Origin: a virus
Direction: 5' to 3' (one strand)
IMG/VR virus record: IMGVR_UViG_3300035198_000074
Span: 1-60,264 of that record
DNA: 60,264 nucleotides
The notes under the pieces are model-generated. The model was given only the letters and a program-made list of their open reading frames with translations, was not told where the DNA came from and searched no databases. Of the stretch, positions 50,254 to 57,205 are shown piece after piece. Numbering within the stretch: position 1 is the stretch's first letter; every line of letters begins with the position of its first letter. A program made the translations under genes and the position numbers.

Positions 50254-50630
50254 AATTTTTCACGCCAATTTTCCAAGGTAAATTTTGCATACCAGTTTTT
50301 CCAGGTAATTTTTGTCTCCTAAATTTTCCAAGCAATTTTGTCCACAGAAATTTTCCAGGTAAATCTCGCCCCCTAAATTTTCCCCCAGAAATTTTCAAGC
50401 ACAAATTTTTAGGCCCAATTTTCCAGGTAGAAATTTTTAGGCATAATTTTCTGGACAACAATTTTTCGCCTCATCTGCGAGGTAAGAATTTTTTGGCGTA
50501 TGCAAGACATAAGAATTTTCCGACCTACCTGCCTGGGCAGAATTTTTGCCCCATTTATTTGGACAGAATTTTTGCCCCATTTATTTGGGCAGAATTTTTT
50601 GGCGCATGGCATCTAACAGAATTTTTTGGC
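50254..50630. repeat. Phased AATTTT tandem array between terminase genes
   Basis: At least 21 AATTTT-type blocks (a few AGTTTT/AATCTC) start at 50254, 50267, 50281, 50294, 50307, 50322, 50334, 50349, 50362, 50376, 50390, 50404, 50417, 50432, 50445, 50460, then every 26-28 bases to 50620. The period is therefore 13-14 bases, with a 27-base super-unit (AATTTTCCAGGTA alternating with AATTTTTnnGCC). Frames across it are not preserved, so it is probably non-coding. A packaging (pac) or origin-type binding array is plausible. Confidence 0.75.
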
Positions 50631-50639
50631 GCATGGCGT

Positions 50640-50963
50640 AGAGTTGGATGGGGGGAGACCTTGTTACCATATATATGCTCCCCGACCCAAGGGGGGTATC
50701 CATGGTTTTTTGATTTCCCACTATTCCCATAGATATGGTATGGTATCCTATTTGTCATCATCACTATCCTCCCCCTTCACCTAAACAGGGTATGATAATA
50801 TCTAATTCTGTCTACTTTGACTATAATATCCAAATTAGAAACATACATTATTTTAATAAGTTACAATCCATAATTAAAGTAAATTGTTTTTCCACAATAA
50901 ACCTGCCCGCAAATCCTTTATTTCTGGGCTATGTAGACTTTGCATAGATGCCAAATCTATCTT
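50640..50963. other. Gene-free AT-rich stretch
   Basis: No convincing gene on either strand. One GGGGAG/CTCCCC inverted repeat lies around 50655-50685; the remainder is AT-rich with many TATAAT-like words but no clear promoter. It separates the repeat array from the small terminase gene. Confidence 0.4.
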
Positions 50964-51446
50964 TCATAAGTCAATTTCCTTGCGATCAGTGGCCCGGCGG
51001 GGCGGGATAACCTGGAGAATTATATCTCCTCCATCTTTACCGGTATGTTCCTGGACGTCCCTAAAACGTCCTTTTGCTTTGCCTAATAATTCCGCAAACT
51101 TAGCTCTGGCCGAAAAATCTGGCGTTTCCAGGGTATCAGTGATCTTGCCCCGGAATGTTGCAAAATTGAAACGTGTCGAATTTAAGCCTTCCTTTAATTT
51201 CTCGGCCAATAAATTATCGGAAAGTCCTTTGATTTCGAGAAGTTGGTCGAACTCAATATTAAGTTTCTTTAATCTTCCGTACCCGGCCACAGCCAGAGAC
51301 TGTCTATTTTTCGACATACTCCCAGCATGTTTTTCGCATTGCCAAAGTGGTTTGCCTTGTAAATAGTAGTCAAGGAAACGGCGGTCTTTAAGGCTAAGTT
51401 TGCGTGTACCTATTAGTTTGGGTATATCCGGCGGTGATAATGGCAT
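50964..51446 (-). CDS. Terminase small subunit
   Basis: A 160-residue protein with ribosome site TAGGAGGAGTATACATT. The N-terminal half is helical with LSLKDRRFLDYYLQGKPLWQC and a helix-turn-helix-like pattern. GLSDNLLAEKLKEGLNSTR followed by FRGKITDTLETPDFSARAKFAELLGKAKG is typical of phage small terminases. It recognises packaging sites on DNA. The array at 50254-50630, transcribed after it, is a candidate target. Base composition is richer in GC than that of neighbours. Confidence 0.75.
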   Translation of the reverse strand: MPLSPPDIPKLIGTRKLSLKDRRFLDYYLQGKPLWQCEKHAGSMSKNRQSLAVAGYGRLKKLNIEFDQLLEIKGLSDNLLAEKLKEGLNSTRFNFATFRGKITDTLETPDFSARAKFAELLGKAKGRFRDVQEHTGKDGGDIILQVIPPRRATDRKEIDL

Positions 51447-51470
51447 AATGTATACTCCTCCTAAGCAGTT

Positions 51471-51499
51471 AATATAGCATAATATTTGATGTTAGGCAA
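51471..51499 (-). promoter_or_regulatory. Late promoter before the small terminase gene
   Basis: On the minus strand, TTGCCT (51499-51494), a 17-base spacer, and TATATT (51476-51471) with TGC before it, forming TATGCTATATT. The same 11 bases form the -10 of the Tad2-like gene. The implied leader is under 25 bases. It would drive the packaging and head operon. Confidence 0.65.
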
Positions 51500-51712
51500 G
51501 GAGATAATGAGTAAATATAATTTTAGATGTTATTGGGCGCATACCGCAAAAATTGTTAGTTTGTGCATAAAATTTTTATCTTTTGTAGAATCAAGTAGTT
51601 AGGCGAGTTATCAACATTTCTACAGGACGTAAATTGTCAGTCTGATGTAAAATGCGACAAGTGACAAAGTTTGCGCTATTGAAATCATTGAGGATTTTTG
51701 TTTGGGGTTGGC

Positions 51713-52045
51713 ATGAGGGTTGCAGTATTAAATGTTATGAAAAATTTAATAAATCTCATTTACCAGCGGGCTGCGGAGCAAAACATAAAGATAGAGTCCG
51801 CACCCTCCCATCGAAGGGATAAAGACCATATTAGTGCAGGCCGCCGCTCGGTTACAATGCCGAATGGCAGAGTGTATGATTACAGGGACACTCTGATCGG
51901 CATTGGCCTGCGACTCAACCTGATAACTCAGGCTGAGTACGAGGAGGCGTTATTGCGCAATCCTCGTAATATGCGCTGCCCTCGATGCGGCAGGGTAACC
52001 GAGAAAGAGGTAGTAACCCAATTTGGGTACTGCCTAAATTGCTAA
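51713..52045 (+). CDS. Zinc-ribbon-tailed hypothetical protein
   Basis: A 110-residue protein from ATG 51713 (GGGG 5 bases upstream; longer starts lack a site). The body is basic and helical. The C-terminus CPRCGRVTEKEV and YCLNC is a zinc ribbon. It is the first gene of the rightward early block. Its DNA contains three nested stems at 51836-51911. Function unknown. Confidence 0.6.
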   Translation: MRVAVLNVMKNLINLIYQRAAEQNIKIESAPSHRRDKDHISAGRRSVTMPNGRVYDYRDTLIGIGLRLNLITQAEYEEALLRNPRNMRCPRCGRVTEKEVVTQFGYCLNC

Positions 52046-52055
52046 GGAGGAGAAA

Positions 52056-52478
52056 ATGAAAGTAATCGTACCACGGAAAGCAGAAGTAACGGTAAAACGG
52101 CCAGACGGGACGGTGGAAACCATCGTCCATCCTAAAATTGACTATTTTACCCCCGCACTTTTTGACCGTTTTCGGCAGGCAATGAAGGACGCTGGGCGAG
52201 GCGCAGCGCTTTCCTACCACAACATCGATGCGGTTGTCGAGATGGAAGAATCCGATTATCAAGGTCGCTGTGAGAGATGCGGTGCGAAGATTGATACTCG
52301 GAAAGCCTACTCCCAAAAAGAGTGGACCAGATTTGGTGGGCAGAAAGTTGGGGTAATCGCCCATTACTGTGACTCCTGCCATAACATTCTGACCACGGTT
52401 GGCGCCGGTGAAATCACAGACATGGAACATCGAGCTGGGTACGTCCCAAGCTACGAACCCTACACAAAGGAGGATTAA
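52056..52478 (+). CDS. Zinc-binding hypothetical protein
   Basis: A 140-residue protein with ribosome site AAGGAGGAGAAA. It opens MKVIVPRKAEVTVKRPDGTVE, has CERCGAKID and HYCDSCHNIL, and ends with an acidic tail. Four Cys and a His could bind zinc. Early nucleic-acid-binding role is possible; family not recognised. Confidence 0.6.
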   Translation: MKVIVPRKAEVTVKRPDGTVETIVHPKIDYFTPALFDRFRQAMKDAGRGAALSYHNIDAVVEMEESDYQGRCERCGAKIDTRKAYSQKEWTRFGGQKVGVIAHYCDSCHNILTTVGAGEITDMEHRAGYVPSYEPYTKED

Positions 52479-52482
52479 TATC

Positions 52483-52761
52483 ATGAAAAAAGGATGGACA
52501 AAAAAGTCATATGATGCGCTGTATTTTTGGATTGATACCACAAAGAGGCCGAAAGTGCGCGAAACTCTATTGCAGGACGGACTCAACGACATTGTAAGTC
52601 GCCTGGAGTCCGCCAAGAACCTCGGAGAATGGTATAAGATTACGCAGGAGGCTGCTGCCGCTGTTGGTCCTAGAGTTGTCGAAAAATCTGCAATGGAAGC
52701 GGAGTTAGCTCTTGATAAGGCCGCCGCTATCGGTCGCAAGGGAGGTACAATAAGAAGGTAA
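52483..52761 (+). CDS. Small helical hypothetical protein
   Basis: A 92-residue protein from ATG 52483 after AAAGGAGGATTAATATC. Helical, with an Ala-rich C-terminus (EAELALDKAAAIGRKGG) and Lys/Arg clusters at both ends. Its DNA includes a CGGACTC/GAGTCCG hairpin (52578-52612). Function unknown. Confidence 0.6.
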   Translation: MKKGWTKKSYDALYFWIDTTKRPKVRETLLQDGLNDIVSRLESAKNLGEWYKITQEAAAAVGPRVVEKSAMEAELALDKAAAIGRKGGTIRR

Positions 52762-52784
52762 AGGGTTGGCTGGATACCCGATAA

Positions 52785-52848
52785 CCAGCCCGTGTGGAGA
52801 TTAACCCACTCCGCACTCCACGAGACGGAGTGACACTTGACGGGTTGG
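52785..52848 (+). ncRNA. Predicted pseudoknotted intergenic RNA element, compact type
   Basis: Closing stem 52785-52793 (CCAGCCCGT) pairs with 52840-52848 (one G-U). Directly stacked, 52794-52799 (GTGGAG) pairs with 52816-52821. In its loop, 52807-52813 (CACTCCG) pairs with 52826-52832 (CGGAGTG) beyond, so the two inner stems cross. Same topology as at 791-885. It sits between two genes, 20 bases before the ribosome site of ATG 52875. Confidence 0.5.
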
Positions 52849-52874
52849 CCAGTACTCCTGGCAGGGAGGAGAAA

Positions 52875-53276
52875 ATGATAATTTATTTAAAAGGGGATCC
52901 CAGTTGGGATATCCCCAAGAATGATCTTGGCGGCCAAGCTGGCTCTGTAGAGAGACGGCCTGACCTTGATCGGGATGGGTACAGAGCTTATGCACTGTAC
53001 CGAGAAAGCCACAACTTTGGCTATCCCCACCCAATAGGTGGAGAAGAAGGCCGCCCTTGCTGCAAGTGCGGCCGCATAACTCCGGTAAGATTACTGGAGT
53101 TATGTCCTGAGTGTGAAGAGGAGCTCAACCTTTTAGAAGAGGTTGAGCTAAAACCCCACGTAAAGAAGTGGGGTAACGTGGAAGAGATTGCTGACCGGTT
53201 TTTACACCGGAAGGCAACTATAGGGGAACTTCGGGCCGCCGTAAATGCGGCCAAGAAGTCCTATAAGGGAGAGTAA
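52875..53276 (+). CDS. Zinc-ribbon protein encoded by hairpin-rich DNA
   Basis: A 133-residue protein from ATG 52875 (CAGGGAGGAGAAA). It has CCKCGRITPVRLLELCPECEEE, a zinc ribbon, near residue 60, and a basic helical end. The DNA contains a chain of perfect or near-perfect stems, for example at 52893-52916, 52978-53001, 53075-53104, 53122-53149 and 53153-53174, plus GAGAGT/ACTCTC at the stop. Coding is supported by the ribosome site and ribbon; a dual RNA role cannot be excluded. Confidence 0.55.
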   Translation: MIIYLKGDPSWDIPKNDLGGQAGSVERRPDLDRDGYRAYALYRESHNFGYPHPIGGEEGRPCCKCGRITPVRLLELCPECEEELNLLEEVELKPHVKKWGNVEEIADRFLHRKATIGELRAAVNAAKKSYKGE

Positions 53277-53304
53277 AACTCTCCTAAAATTTAGAGGTTA
53301 GAGG

Positions 53305-53402
53305 CTCCCCGTAAAGCCTCGACTTAGGCTTCAGCCTCGCCGTGTGGGTGATAGGTTGAAGCCTATTTTTTTATTTAGCTGTCCTATCGGCCATACGGGG
53401 AG
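53305..53402 (+). ncRNA. Predicted pseudoknotted leader with terminator-like stem
   Basis: Closing stem 53305-53313 (CTCCCCGTA) pairs with 53394-53402. 53325-53333 (TAGGCTTCA) pairs with 53357-53365 and is followed by seven T, like an intrinsic terminator. 53350-53355 (GATAGG) within that loop pairs with 53383-53388 beyond it. Competing hairpins GAGGCT/AGCCTC (53301-53320) and AGGCT/AGCCT exist, as in attenuators. It precedes the 53420 gene by a short ribosome-site region. Confidence 0.55.
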
Positions 53403-53419
53403 AGAGGGAGATGACATAA

Positions 53420-54019
53420 ATGAGAACGTTAATTGTCAAATATCAAGGTACATGTAAAAAATGCGGTAAAACTTTAGATATTGGCGAACAAGCTATGTAT
53501 AAAAAATCTATGGGTATTTTTTGTATTGGATGCGAACCCAAAGAAATTGAAGAAATAAGAGCCTTTAGATTGGCTAAGGCTGAAGCGAAGGCTGAGCGGT
53601 ATAAAGAATGGGCAGAAAAAAGAGAACAAAAAGCTTTGGCTCAATTAAATAGCAACCCAGAAATAAGGCATGACTGGGCTTTTATTACTCAACCTGGGTA
53701 TATCCCAACGAGAGCCCGAATGATACAAGCCGATAATAAGGCACATGAAAGTTTACATATTGCTAAAGAAATGAGAAATAAAGCCGAAAATTTACTAAAT
53801 GTTAGGGTTGCGGGAGATGCCGAAAGAAATAGAGAAATCAAAAGACAAGCTAATGATGCGCTCATAACAAAAGGCTCAAAAGTCTATGATCCTGTTTTCG
53901 GGGAAGGAATAGTTTTAAGTATCCATAAAAAATCTTACCGTATCCAGTTTAATACTAAAAGTAATGATGGCCAATTGTTGGTTTATGCCAGGGATAAGAG
54001 TTATATTAAACCATTATGA
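53420..54019 (+). CDS. Zinc ribbon plus DUF3560-like helical protein
   Basis: A 199-residue protein. CKKCGKTL and FCIGCEPKE form an N-terminal zinc ribbon. A long charged helix follows (AKAEAKAERYKEWAEKREQKA), then PTRARMIQADNKAHESLHIAKEMR, which resembles the DUF3560 region. The C-terminal ~55 residues look like a small beta domain (YRIQFNTKSNDGQLL). Probably a DNA-associated early protein. It is the first gene after the candidate attenuator at 53305. Confidence 0.5.
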   Translation: MRTLIVKYQGTCKKCGKTLDIGEQAMYKKSMGIFCIGCEPKEIEEIRAFRLAKAEAKAERYKEWAEKREQKALAQLNSNPEIRHDWAFITQPGYIPTRARMIQADNKAHESLHIAKEMRNKAENLLNVRVAGDAERNREIKRQANDALITKGSKVYDPVFGEGIVLSIHKKSYRIQFNTKSNDGQLLVYARDKSYIKPL

Positions 54020-54082
54020 ATAAGAAATCACTTTTAACTATAGACGGCCCGGCATAACACCGAGGCGAAAGGAGATAATACC

Positions 54083-54700
54083 ATGTATAATAAAGAAAAT
54101 TTTACAGTGGCCAAAGTAGCGTCAAAAGACGAACAAAGATATAGAATTAATTCTATCTATTGTCATCCCAAGTATACAGTTGGATGTGATGGCTATGCTC
54201 TAATGATTGTGACAGCCCCAAAAGTGGATATAAAAGATATGCCTACACCGCCTGAAGGTGAACTTACAGATAAATTTGAACCTTTCTTGCTGGATTTAAA
54301 TGACGCCAAAAAGGTCGAAAAGTCTATTCCTCAAAAGGTAACGTTTCCAACTCAAAAACATGCAGCCATTATTAAAACCAAAAATGATAATGCTTTTGCT
54401 AAGATATTTACGACTGATCTCCAAAGTCAAAACATTACAGTATCAAAGAAAGTTGAGGGTGAATATCCTCAATTTGGCAGGGTGTTTCCTAAAGGTAAAC
54501 CTGTAAAGACAATCCGAGTGCAAACTAAATTACTTAGAAACTTACTCAGTGCCATTGAAGAGGCCCAAGGACCGGCAAAAATGCCTTATGTTGATCTCCA
54601 AATATATGATAATGAAGAAGGGCCTATTAGGTTAAGCTCCATCAACCAGAACACAAATCAAAAGATTACAGCCGTATTAATGGCAATGAAAAAAATATAA
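54083..54700 (+). CDS. Sliding-clamp-like (DnaN-fold) protein
   Basis: A 205-residue protein with ribosome site GAAAGGAGATAATACC. The C-terminal half (TIRVQTKLLRNLLSAIEEAQG, VDLQIYDNEEGPIRLSS, NQKITAVLMAMKK) resembles the last domain of beta clamps, and the N-terminal half is strand-rich with a VGCDGYALMIV segment. It is about half the length of bacterial DnaN. It may tether a host polymerase, since no phage polymerase is seen. Confidence 0.6.
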   Translation: MYNKENFTVAKVASKDEQRYRINSIYCHPKYTVGCDGYALMIVTAPKVDIKDMPTPPEGELTDKFEPFLLDLNDAKKVEKSIPQKVTFPTQKHAAIIKTKNDNAFAKIFTTDLQSQNITVSKKVEGEYPQFGRVFPKGKPVKTIRVQTKLLRNLLSAIEEAQGPAKMPYVDLQIYDNEEGPIRLSSINQNTNQKITAVLMAMKKI

Positions 54701-54721
54701 AGAGATAGGAGAAAATAAGGC

Positions 54722-54829
54722 ATGATAATTCTTAAGGGTTTTATCGCTGTCATCCTTGAACCTTTTGCAGCATCACTGCTAATCGTTATACTGCAAGTCA
54801 TTATAAACCTGCTGGAAGGAGGTGATTAA
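54722..54829 (+). CDS. Very small membrane protein
   Basis: A 35-residue protein, largely one hydrophobic helix (FAASLLIVILQVIINLL). Site AGGAG lies about 11 bases upstream. It ends one base before the next gene's ATG, and its last codons contain that gene's ribosome site. Function unknown. Confidence 0.45.
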   Translation: MIILKGFIAVILEPFAASLLIVILQVIINLLEGGD

Positions 54830-54830
54830 A

Positions 54831-54959
54831 ATGAAAGAAATAATCATAATTGAGCTATCAGAATCAGACAAAGAACAAAGCTCAGAAATAGTTAGGACAA
54901 TTGAAGAGCTTTTAGCAGGAAAAATCTCATATGATGAGATTCGAGTAGTAAAGTTATAA
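54831..54959 (+). CDS. Small hypothetical protein
   Basis: A 42-residue protein with ribosome site GGAAGGAGGTGATTAAA. It shows a beta-alpha-beta pattern (KEIIIIELSE, EIVRTIEELLAG, YDEIRVVKL), so it is a plausible small folded protein. Family not recognised. Confidence 0.55.
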   Translation: MKEIIIIELSESDKEQSSEIVRTIEELLAGKISYDEIRVVKL

Positions 54960-54960
54960 G

Positions 54961-55053
54961 ATGCAATTAAAAGACTATGGTGAAATCAATAATGATACGA
55001 AAGAGGAAACAGACCCTCAACTTAATCTCAATATTATAAAAGGAGGTGAGTAG
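54961..55053 (+). CDS. Very small hypothetical protein
   Basis: A 30-residue frame starting one base after the previous stop. It lacks its own ribosome site, and its 3' end provides AAAGGAGGTGAG for the next gene. It could be a coupled leader rather than a functional protein. Confidence 0.35.
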   Translation: MQLKDYGEINNDTKEETDPQLNLNIIKGGE

Positions 55054-55054
55054 C

Positions 55055-55198
55055 ATGGGAAAGTGTCATTACTGTGACCTATGTGGAAAAATTACTTGGG
55101 TTCTTTATGATATTATTACAATAGACGGCACAATTATCTCAGTCTGTAGGGAGTGCTTTTACGCAACCCCTATCGACAAGGTTGAGATTGGTAACTAA
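55055..55198 (+). CDS. Zinc-ribbon protein
   Basis: A 47-residue protein with ribosome site AAAGGAGGTGAGTAGC. It has CHYCDLCGK near the start and VCRECF later, a compact two-knuckle zinc fold. Function unknown. Confidence 0.6.
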   Translation: MGKCHYCDLCGKITWVLYDIITIDGTIISVCRECFYATPIDKVEIGN

Positions 55199-55240
55199 TA
55201 ACATCCTCAATCAAATATTATGATAAAGGGAGGTGACATT

Positions 55241-55495
55241 ATGAGTGATTTCATAATGACCAATGTAAATTATTATCCTAAAGTTGGGGACCAGGTATCA
55301 GGCATGGCAGGCAAAAGACTTGTGTCTGGCAAAGTTATTGCTTCAAAAAGAAATCCGCTGAAGCCTGCTATTTTTAGCCGGCATGGATTTGTAGGGCTTT
55401 ACATTCTCTGCGAAGATGGAAAGCAGAGAGTGATTAATGAAGTATGCCCTAAAGATACAAATGAGAGAGTAACCTTTATTTCGAGGAATAGATAA
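55241..55495 (+). CDS. Small beta-rich hypothetical protein
   Basis: An 84-residue protein from ATG 55241 (AAAGGGAGGTGACATT). It has [28 protein letters not shown], the spacing of a small SH3/KOW-like barrel, and then [14 protein letters not shown]. It may bind nucleic acid or protein. Assignment to a family is not possible. Confidence 0.6.
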   Translation: MSDFIMTNVNYYPKVGDQVSGMAGKRLVSGKVIASKRNPLKPAIFSRHGFVGLYILCEDGKQRVINEVCPKDTNERVTFISRNR

Positions 55496-55499
55496 GAAG

Positions 55500-55649
55500 A
55501 TGTATAAAATTTATTTGAAAGGTGAAGTAATTGGCTTTCACCCCATATATTGTGGCTGCTTGCATGAGAAAATCAAGGTATTGTTATTCTTTGCAAGCCT
55601 CATGCGAGACTATGAAAATATTTGGCTTTGCGCAATAAAAATACCTTGA
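55500..55649 (+). CDS. Doubtful small gene overlapping a structured RNA
   Basis: A 49-residue frame ([19 protein letters not shown] onwards) with a weak ribosome site. Two of the crossing stems of the element at 55544-55694 lie inside it, so either the RNA or the peptide may be the real product. Confidence 0.3.
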   Translation: MYKIYLKGEVIGFHPIYCGCLHEKIKVLLFFASLMRDYENIWLCAIKIP

Positions 55650-55694
55650 CAAAAGTAGATTTCTATTGTAAAAGGTCATCATTCAATTCATATG
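55544..55694 (+). ncRNA. Possible pseudoknotted RNA element, loose version
   Basis: 55562-55568 (GCATGAG) pairs with 55599-55605, and 55573-55582 (TCAAGGTATT, 10 bp) pairs perfectly with 55640-55649, so the stems cross. An outer stem of 55544-55552 with 55684-55694 (CATATATTG/CAAT-ATATG, two-base bulge) encloses them. Spacings are longer than in the other elements. It precedes the ribosome site of ATG 55718. Confidence 0.4.
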
Positions 55695-55717
55695 AAACTC
55701 CCGAAAGGAATACTTTC

Positions 55718-55876
55718 ATGAAAGATCGAATATGTCCCCATTGTGGATTAGCAAATCTAAAATATCGCTTGACCTGCCAAAAATGCGGCGAAAGATTATC
55801 TCCTAAAAGTACAAAATTATTCTCCCCTAAAAAGATAAAGGCATTTGGTAAACGATTGCAACAAACCGAACAATAA
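55718..55876 (+). CDS. Zinc-ribbon protein
   Basis: A 52-residue protein from ATG 55718 after GAAAGGAATACTTTC. CPHCGLANLKYRLTCQKCG is a typical 16-residue zinc ribbon, followed by a basic tail. A longer upstream extension is unlikely because it lacks a ribosome site. Confidence 0.6.
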   Translation: MKDRICPHCGLANLKYRLTCQKCGERLSPKSTKLFSPKKIKAFGKRLQQTEQ

Positions 55877-55945
55877 GAAAGGATCCTCTTTTGACCTCTC
55901 ACACCCTCGCCAAATCTATTCAATCTATCCAGAAAGGAGAAAAGC

Positions 55946-56380
55946 ATGGAAAAGATATTTCATGTTAAGGGAGAAATATTTGAACAAATTGTCATTTTCC
56001 CTGATTATATTGAATGCAGAAATGGAACAATGTCAGTGGTGCTCCTGCCAGAAGATATTGGGTGCATTGATTATTTTAATGGTCAATTGTGCCAAGATAC
56101 TGAATGCAGGCATCATATTCATTGCATTGAACTTGGCAATTGTGTATTAAATAATGAAAAAGAAATGACCCTTGAAGAGATAGGGGAAGTAATGGGGTTT
56201 TCAAGAGAAGCGGCCAGGTTAAATGAAGCGCAGGCTTTATTCAATAGTAAAAAGAAGCTAAAAATCATGAATAAGCGTCTTGTTTGGGGTACATCTGATT
56301 TCATTGACACATATGATGAATGGCCGCCATATAATCGTATACCTAAATATCTAACAAGGGAGAGAAAATTTGCCCGCTAA
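55946..56380 (+). CDS. Sigma-region-4-like regulatory protein with Cys cluster
   Basis: A 144-residue protein. The N-terminal half has several Cys/His (CQDTECRHHIHCIEL). MTLEEIGEVMGFSREAARLNEAQAL (about residues 85-109) matches the helix-turn-helix of sigma-70 region 4. Such phage proteins may redirect or modulate host RNA polymerase. Ribosome site AGAAAGGAGAAAAGC. It ends overlapping the RecB-like gene by 11 bases. Confidence 0.65.
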   Translation: MEKIFHVKGEIFEQIVIFPDYIECRNGTMSVVLLPEDIGCIDYFNGQLCQDTECRHHIHCIELGNCVLNNEKEMTLEEIGEVMGFSREAARLNEAQALFNSKKKLKIMNKRLVWGTSDFIDTYDEWPPYNRIPKYLTRERKFAR

Positions 56381-57011
56381 ATTGGATGGTAATTTTTACG
56401 TAATAAATGGTAAGAAATATCCTCGATTATCGGCAATTGTGGAGCAAGTACCTAATATTGCTCTGCGCAATTGGAAAAAGCGGGTAGGGGAAGATGCAGC
56501 AAGGGAAATAAGTGAGGAAGCCTCTACCTGGGGCAGTAAAGTGCATAAGATTACGGAATATCATGATCATCAAGATTGTATAAAAATTGATGATATGTTG
56601 AATGAAATTGGAGGCAAAAATCTTCTTATACCTTTACTTGCGTGGGAGTCATGGGTAGAAAAATTTGTAAGCAAATGGGTCGCTATTGAGAAGATTGTAT
56701 GGTCAGAGGAGTTAAAGGTAGCTGGTACAATAGACCGAGTTGGAAGGCTTAAGGGAGATAAGTGTCTATCTATTTGCGATATTAAGACAGGGCATTTATA
56801 TGATGAGATAGGGATTAAGTTATTTGGGTATCGCCTCATGTGGAATGAGAGAAATCCTAAGAGAAAAGTGACAAGATGTTTAGCGGTGAATTTGCCCAGA
56901 GAATCTCCTGGGGAAGTAAAAATTAGGGAGTATATTGATAATAGCAAGAATCATTATGAGGAAAGATTCAGGCAACTCTGCAAAGATTACCATGCATTAA
57001 TAGGGAATTAA
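56370..57011 (+). CDS. PD-(D/E)XK exonuclease, RecB/Cas4-like
   Basis: A 213-residue protein starting at TTG 56370 (GGGAGAG upstream). It has YPRLSAIVEQVP, WGSKVHKITEYH, then AGTIDRVGRLKGDKCLSICDIKTG: the TIDR Asp and DIKTG Asp-x-Lys of the PD-(D/E)XK nuclease fold. FGYRLMWNE is the typical late helix motif. It probably resects DNA ends for Sak4-mediated annealing. The following small gene starts exactly at its stop. Confidence 0.75.
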   Translation: MPAKLDGNFYVINGKKYPRLSAIVEQVPNIALRNWKKRVGEDAAREISEEASTWGSKVHKITEYHDHQDCIKIDDMLNEIGGKNLLIPLLAWESWVEKFVSKWVAIEKIVWSEELKVAGTIDRVGRLKGDKCLSICDIKTGHLYDEIGIKLFGYRLMWNERNPKRKVTRCLAVNLPRESPGEVKIREYIDNSKNHYEERFRQLCKDYHALIGN

Positions 57012-57205
57012 TGAAAGTCACAAGGCTCATTTGTTATGAAGGGGAAGATGAGTGGATTCGCAAGACCCTCGAAAAGTCATTACTTAAGAAGATAGGAATA
57101 AATTTCCGAGTGGGATTTAACACGATTAAATTACTAAAGGAGGAAGTATATGGAGATAATCAAGGAAGCGGGAAGAATATTGAATCTGAAAATGAGTGGG
57201 GATAG
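57011..57205 (+). CDS. Small phage protein
   Basis: A 64-residue protein starting at the previous stop. It reads MKVTRLICYEGEDEWIRKTLEKSL, a pattern I recall from short phage proteins near recombination genes. Its 3' end overlaps the next gene by 56 bases in another frame. Confidence 0.5.
   Translation: MKVTRLICYEGEDEWIRKTLEKSLLKKIGINFRVGFNTIKLLKEEVYGDNQGSGKNIESENEWG

Noticed and set aside
50246-50612. Minus-strand frames with a 9-residue periodic sequence across the AATTTT array
   Set aside because: Unit lengths vary between 12 and 15 (and 26-28), so the repeat drifts through frames; this is more likely non-coding.
50254-50630. CRISPR array
   Set aside because: Units are 13-14 bases with no alternation of constant repeats and unique spacers of equal length, and no cas genes are nearby.
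55845-56150. Plus-strand frame overlapping the sigma-region-4-like gene
   Set aside because: Lies in the shadow of the 55946 gene, which has a strong ribosome site and a recognisable HTH.
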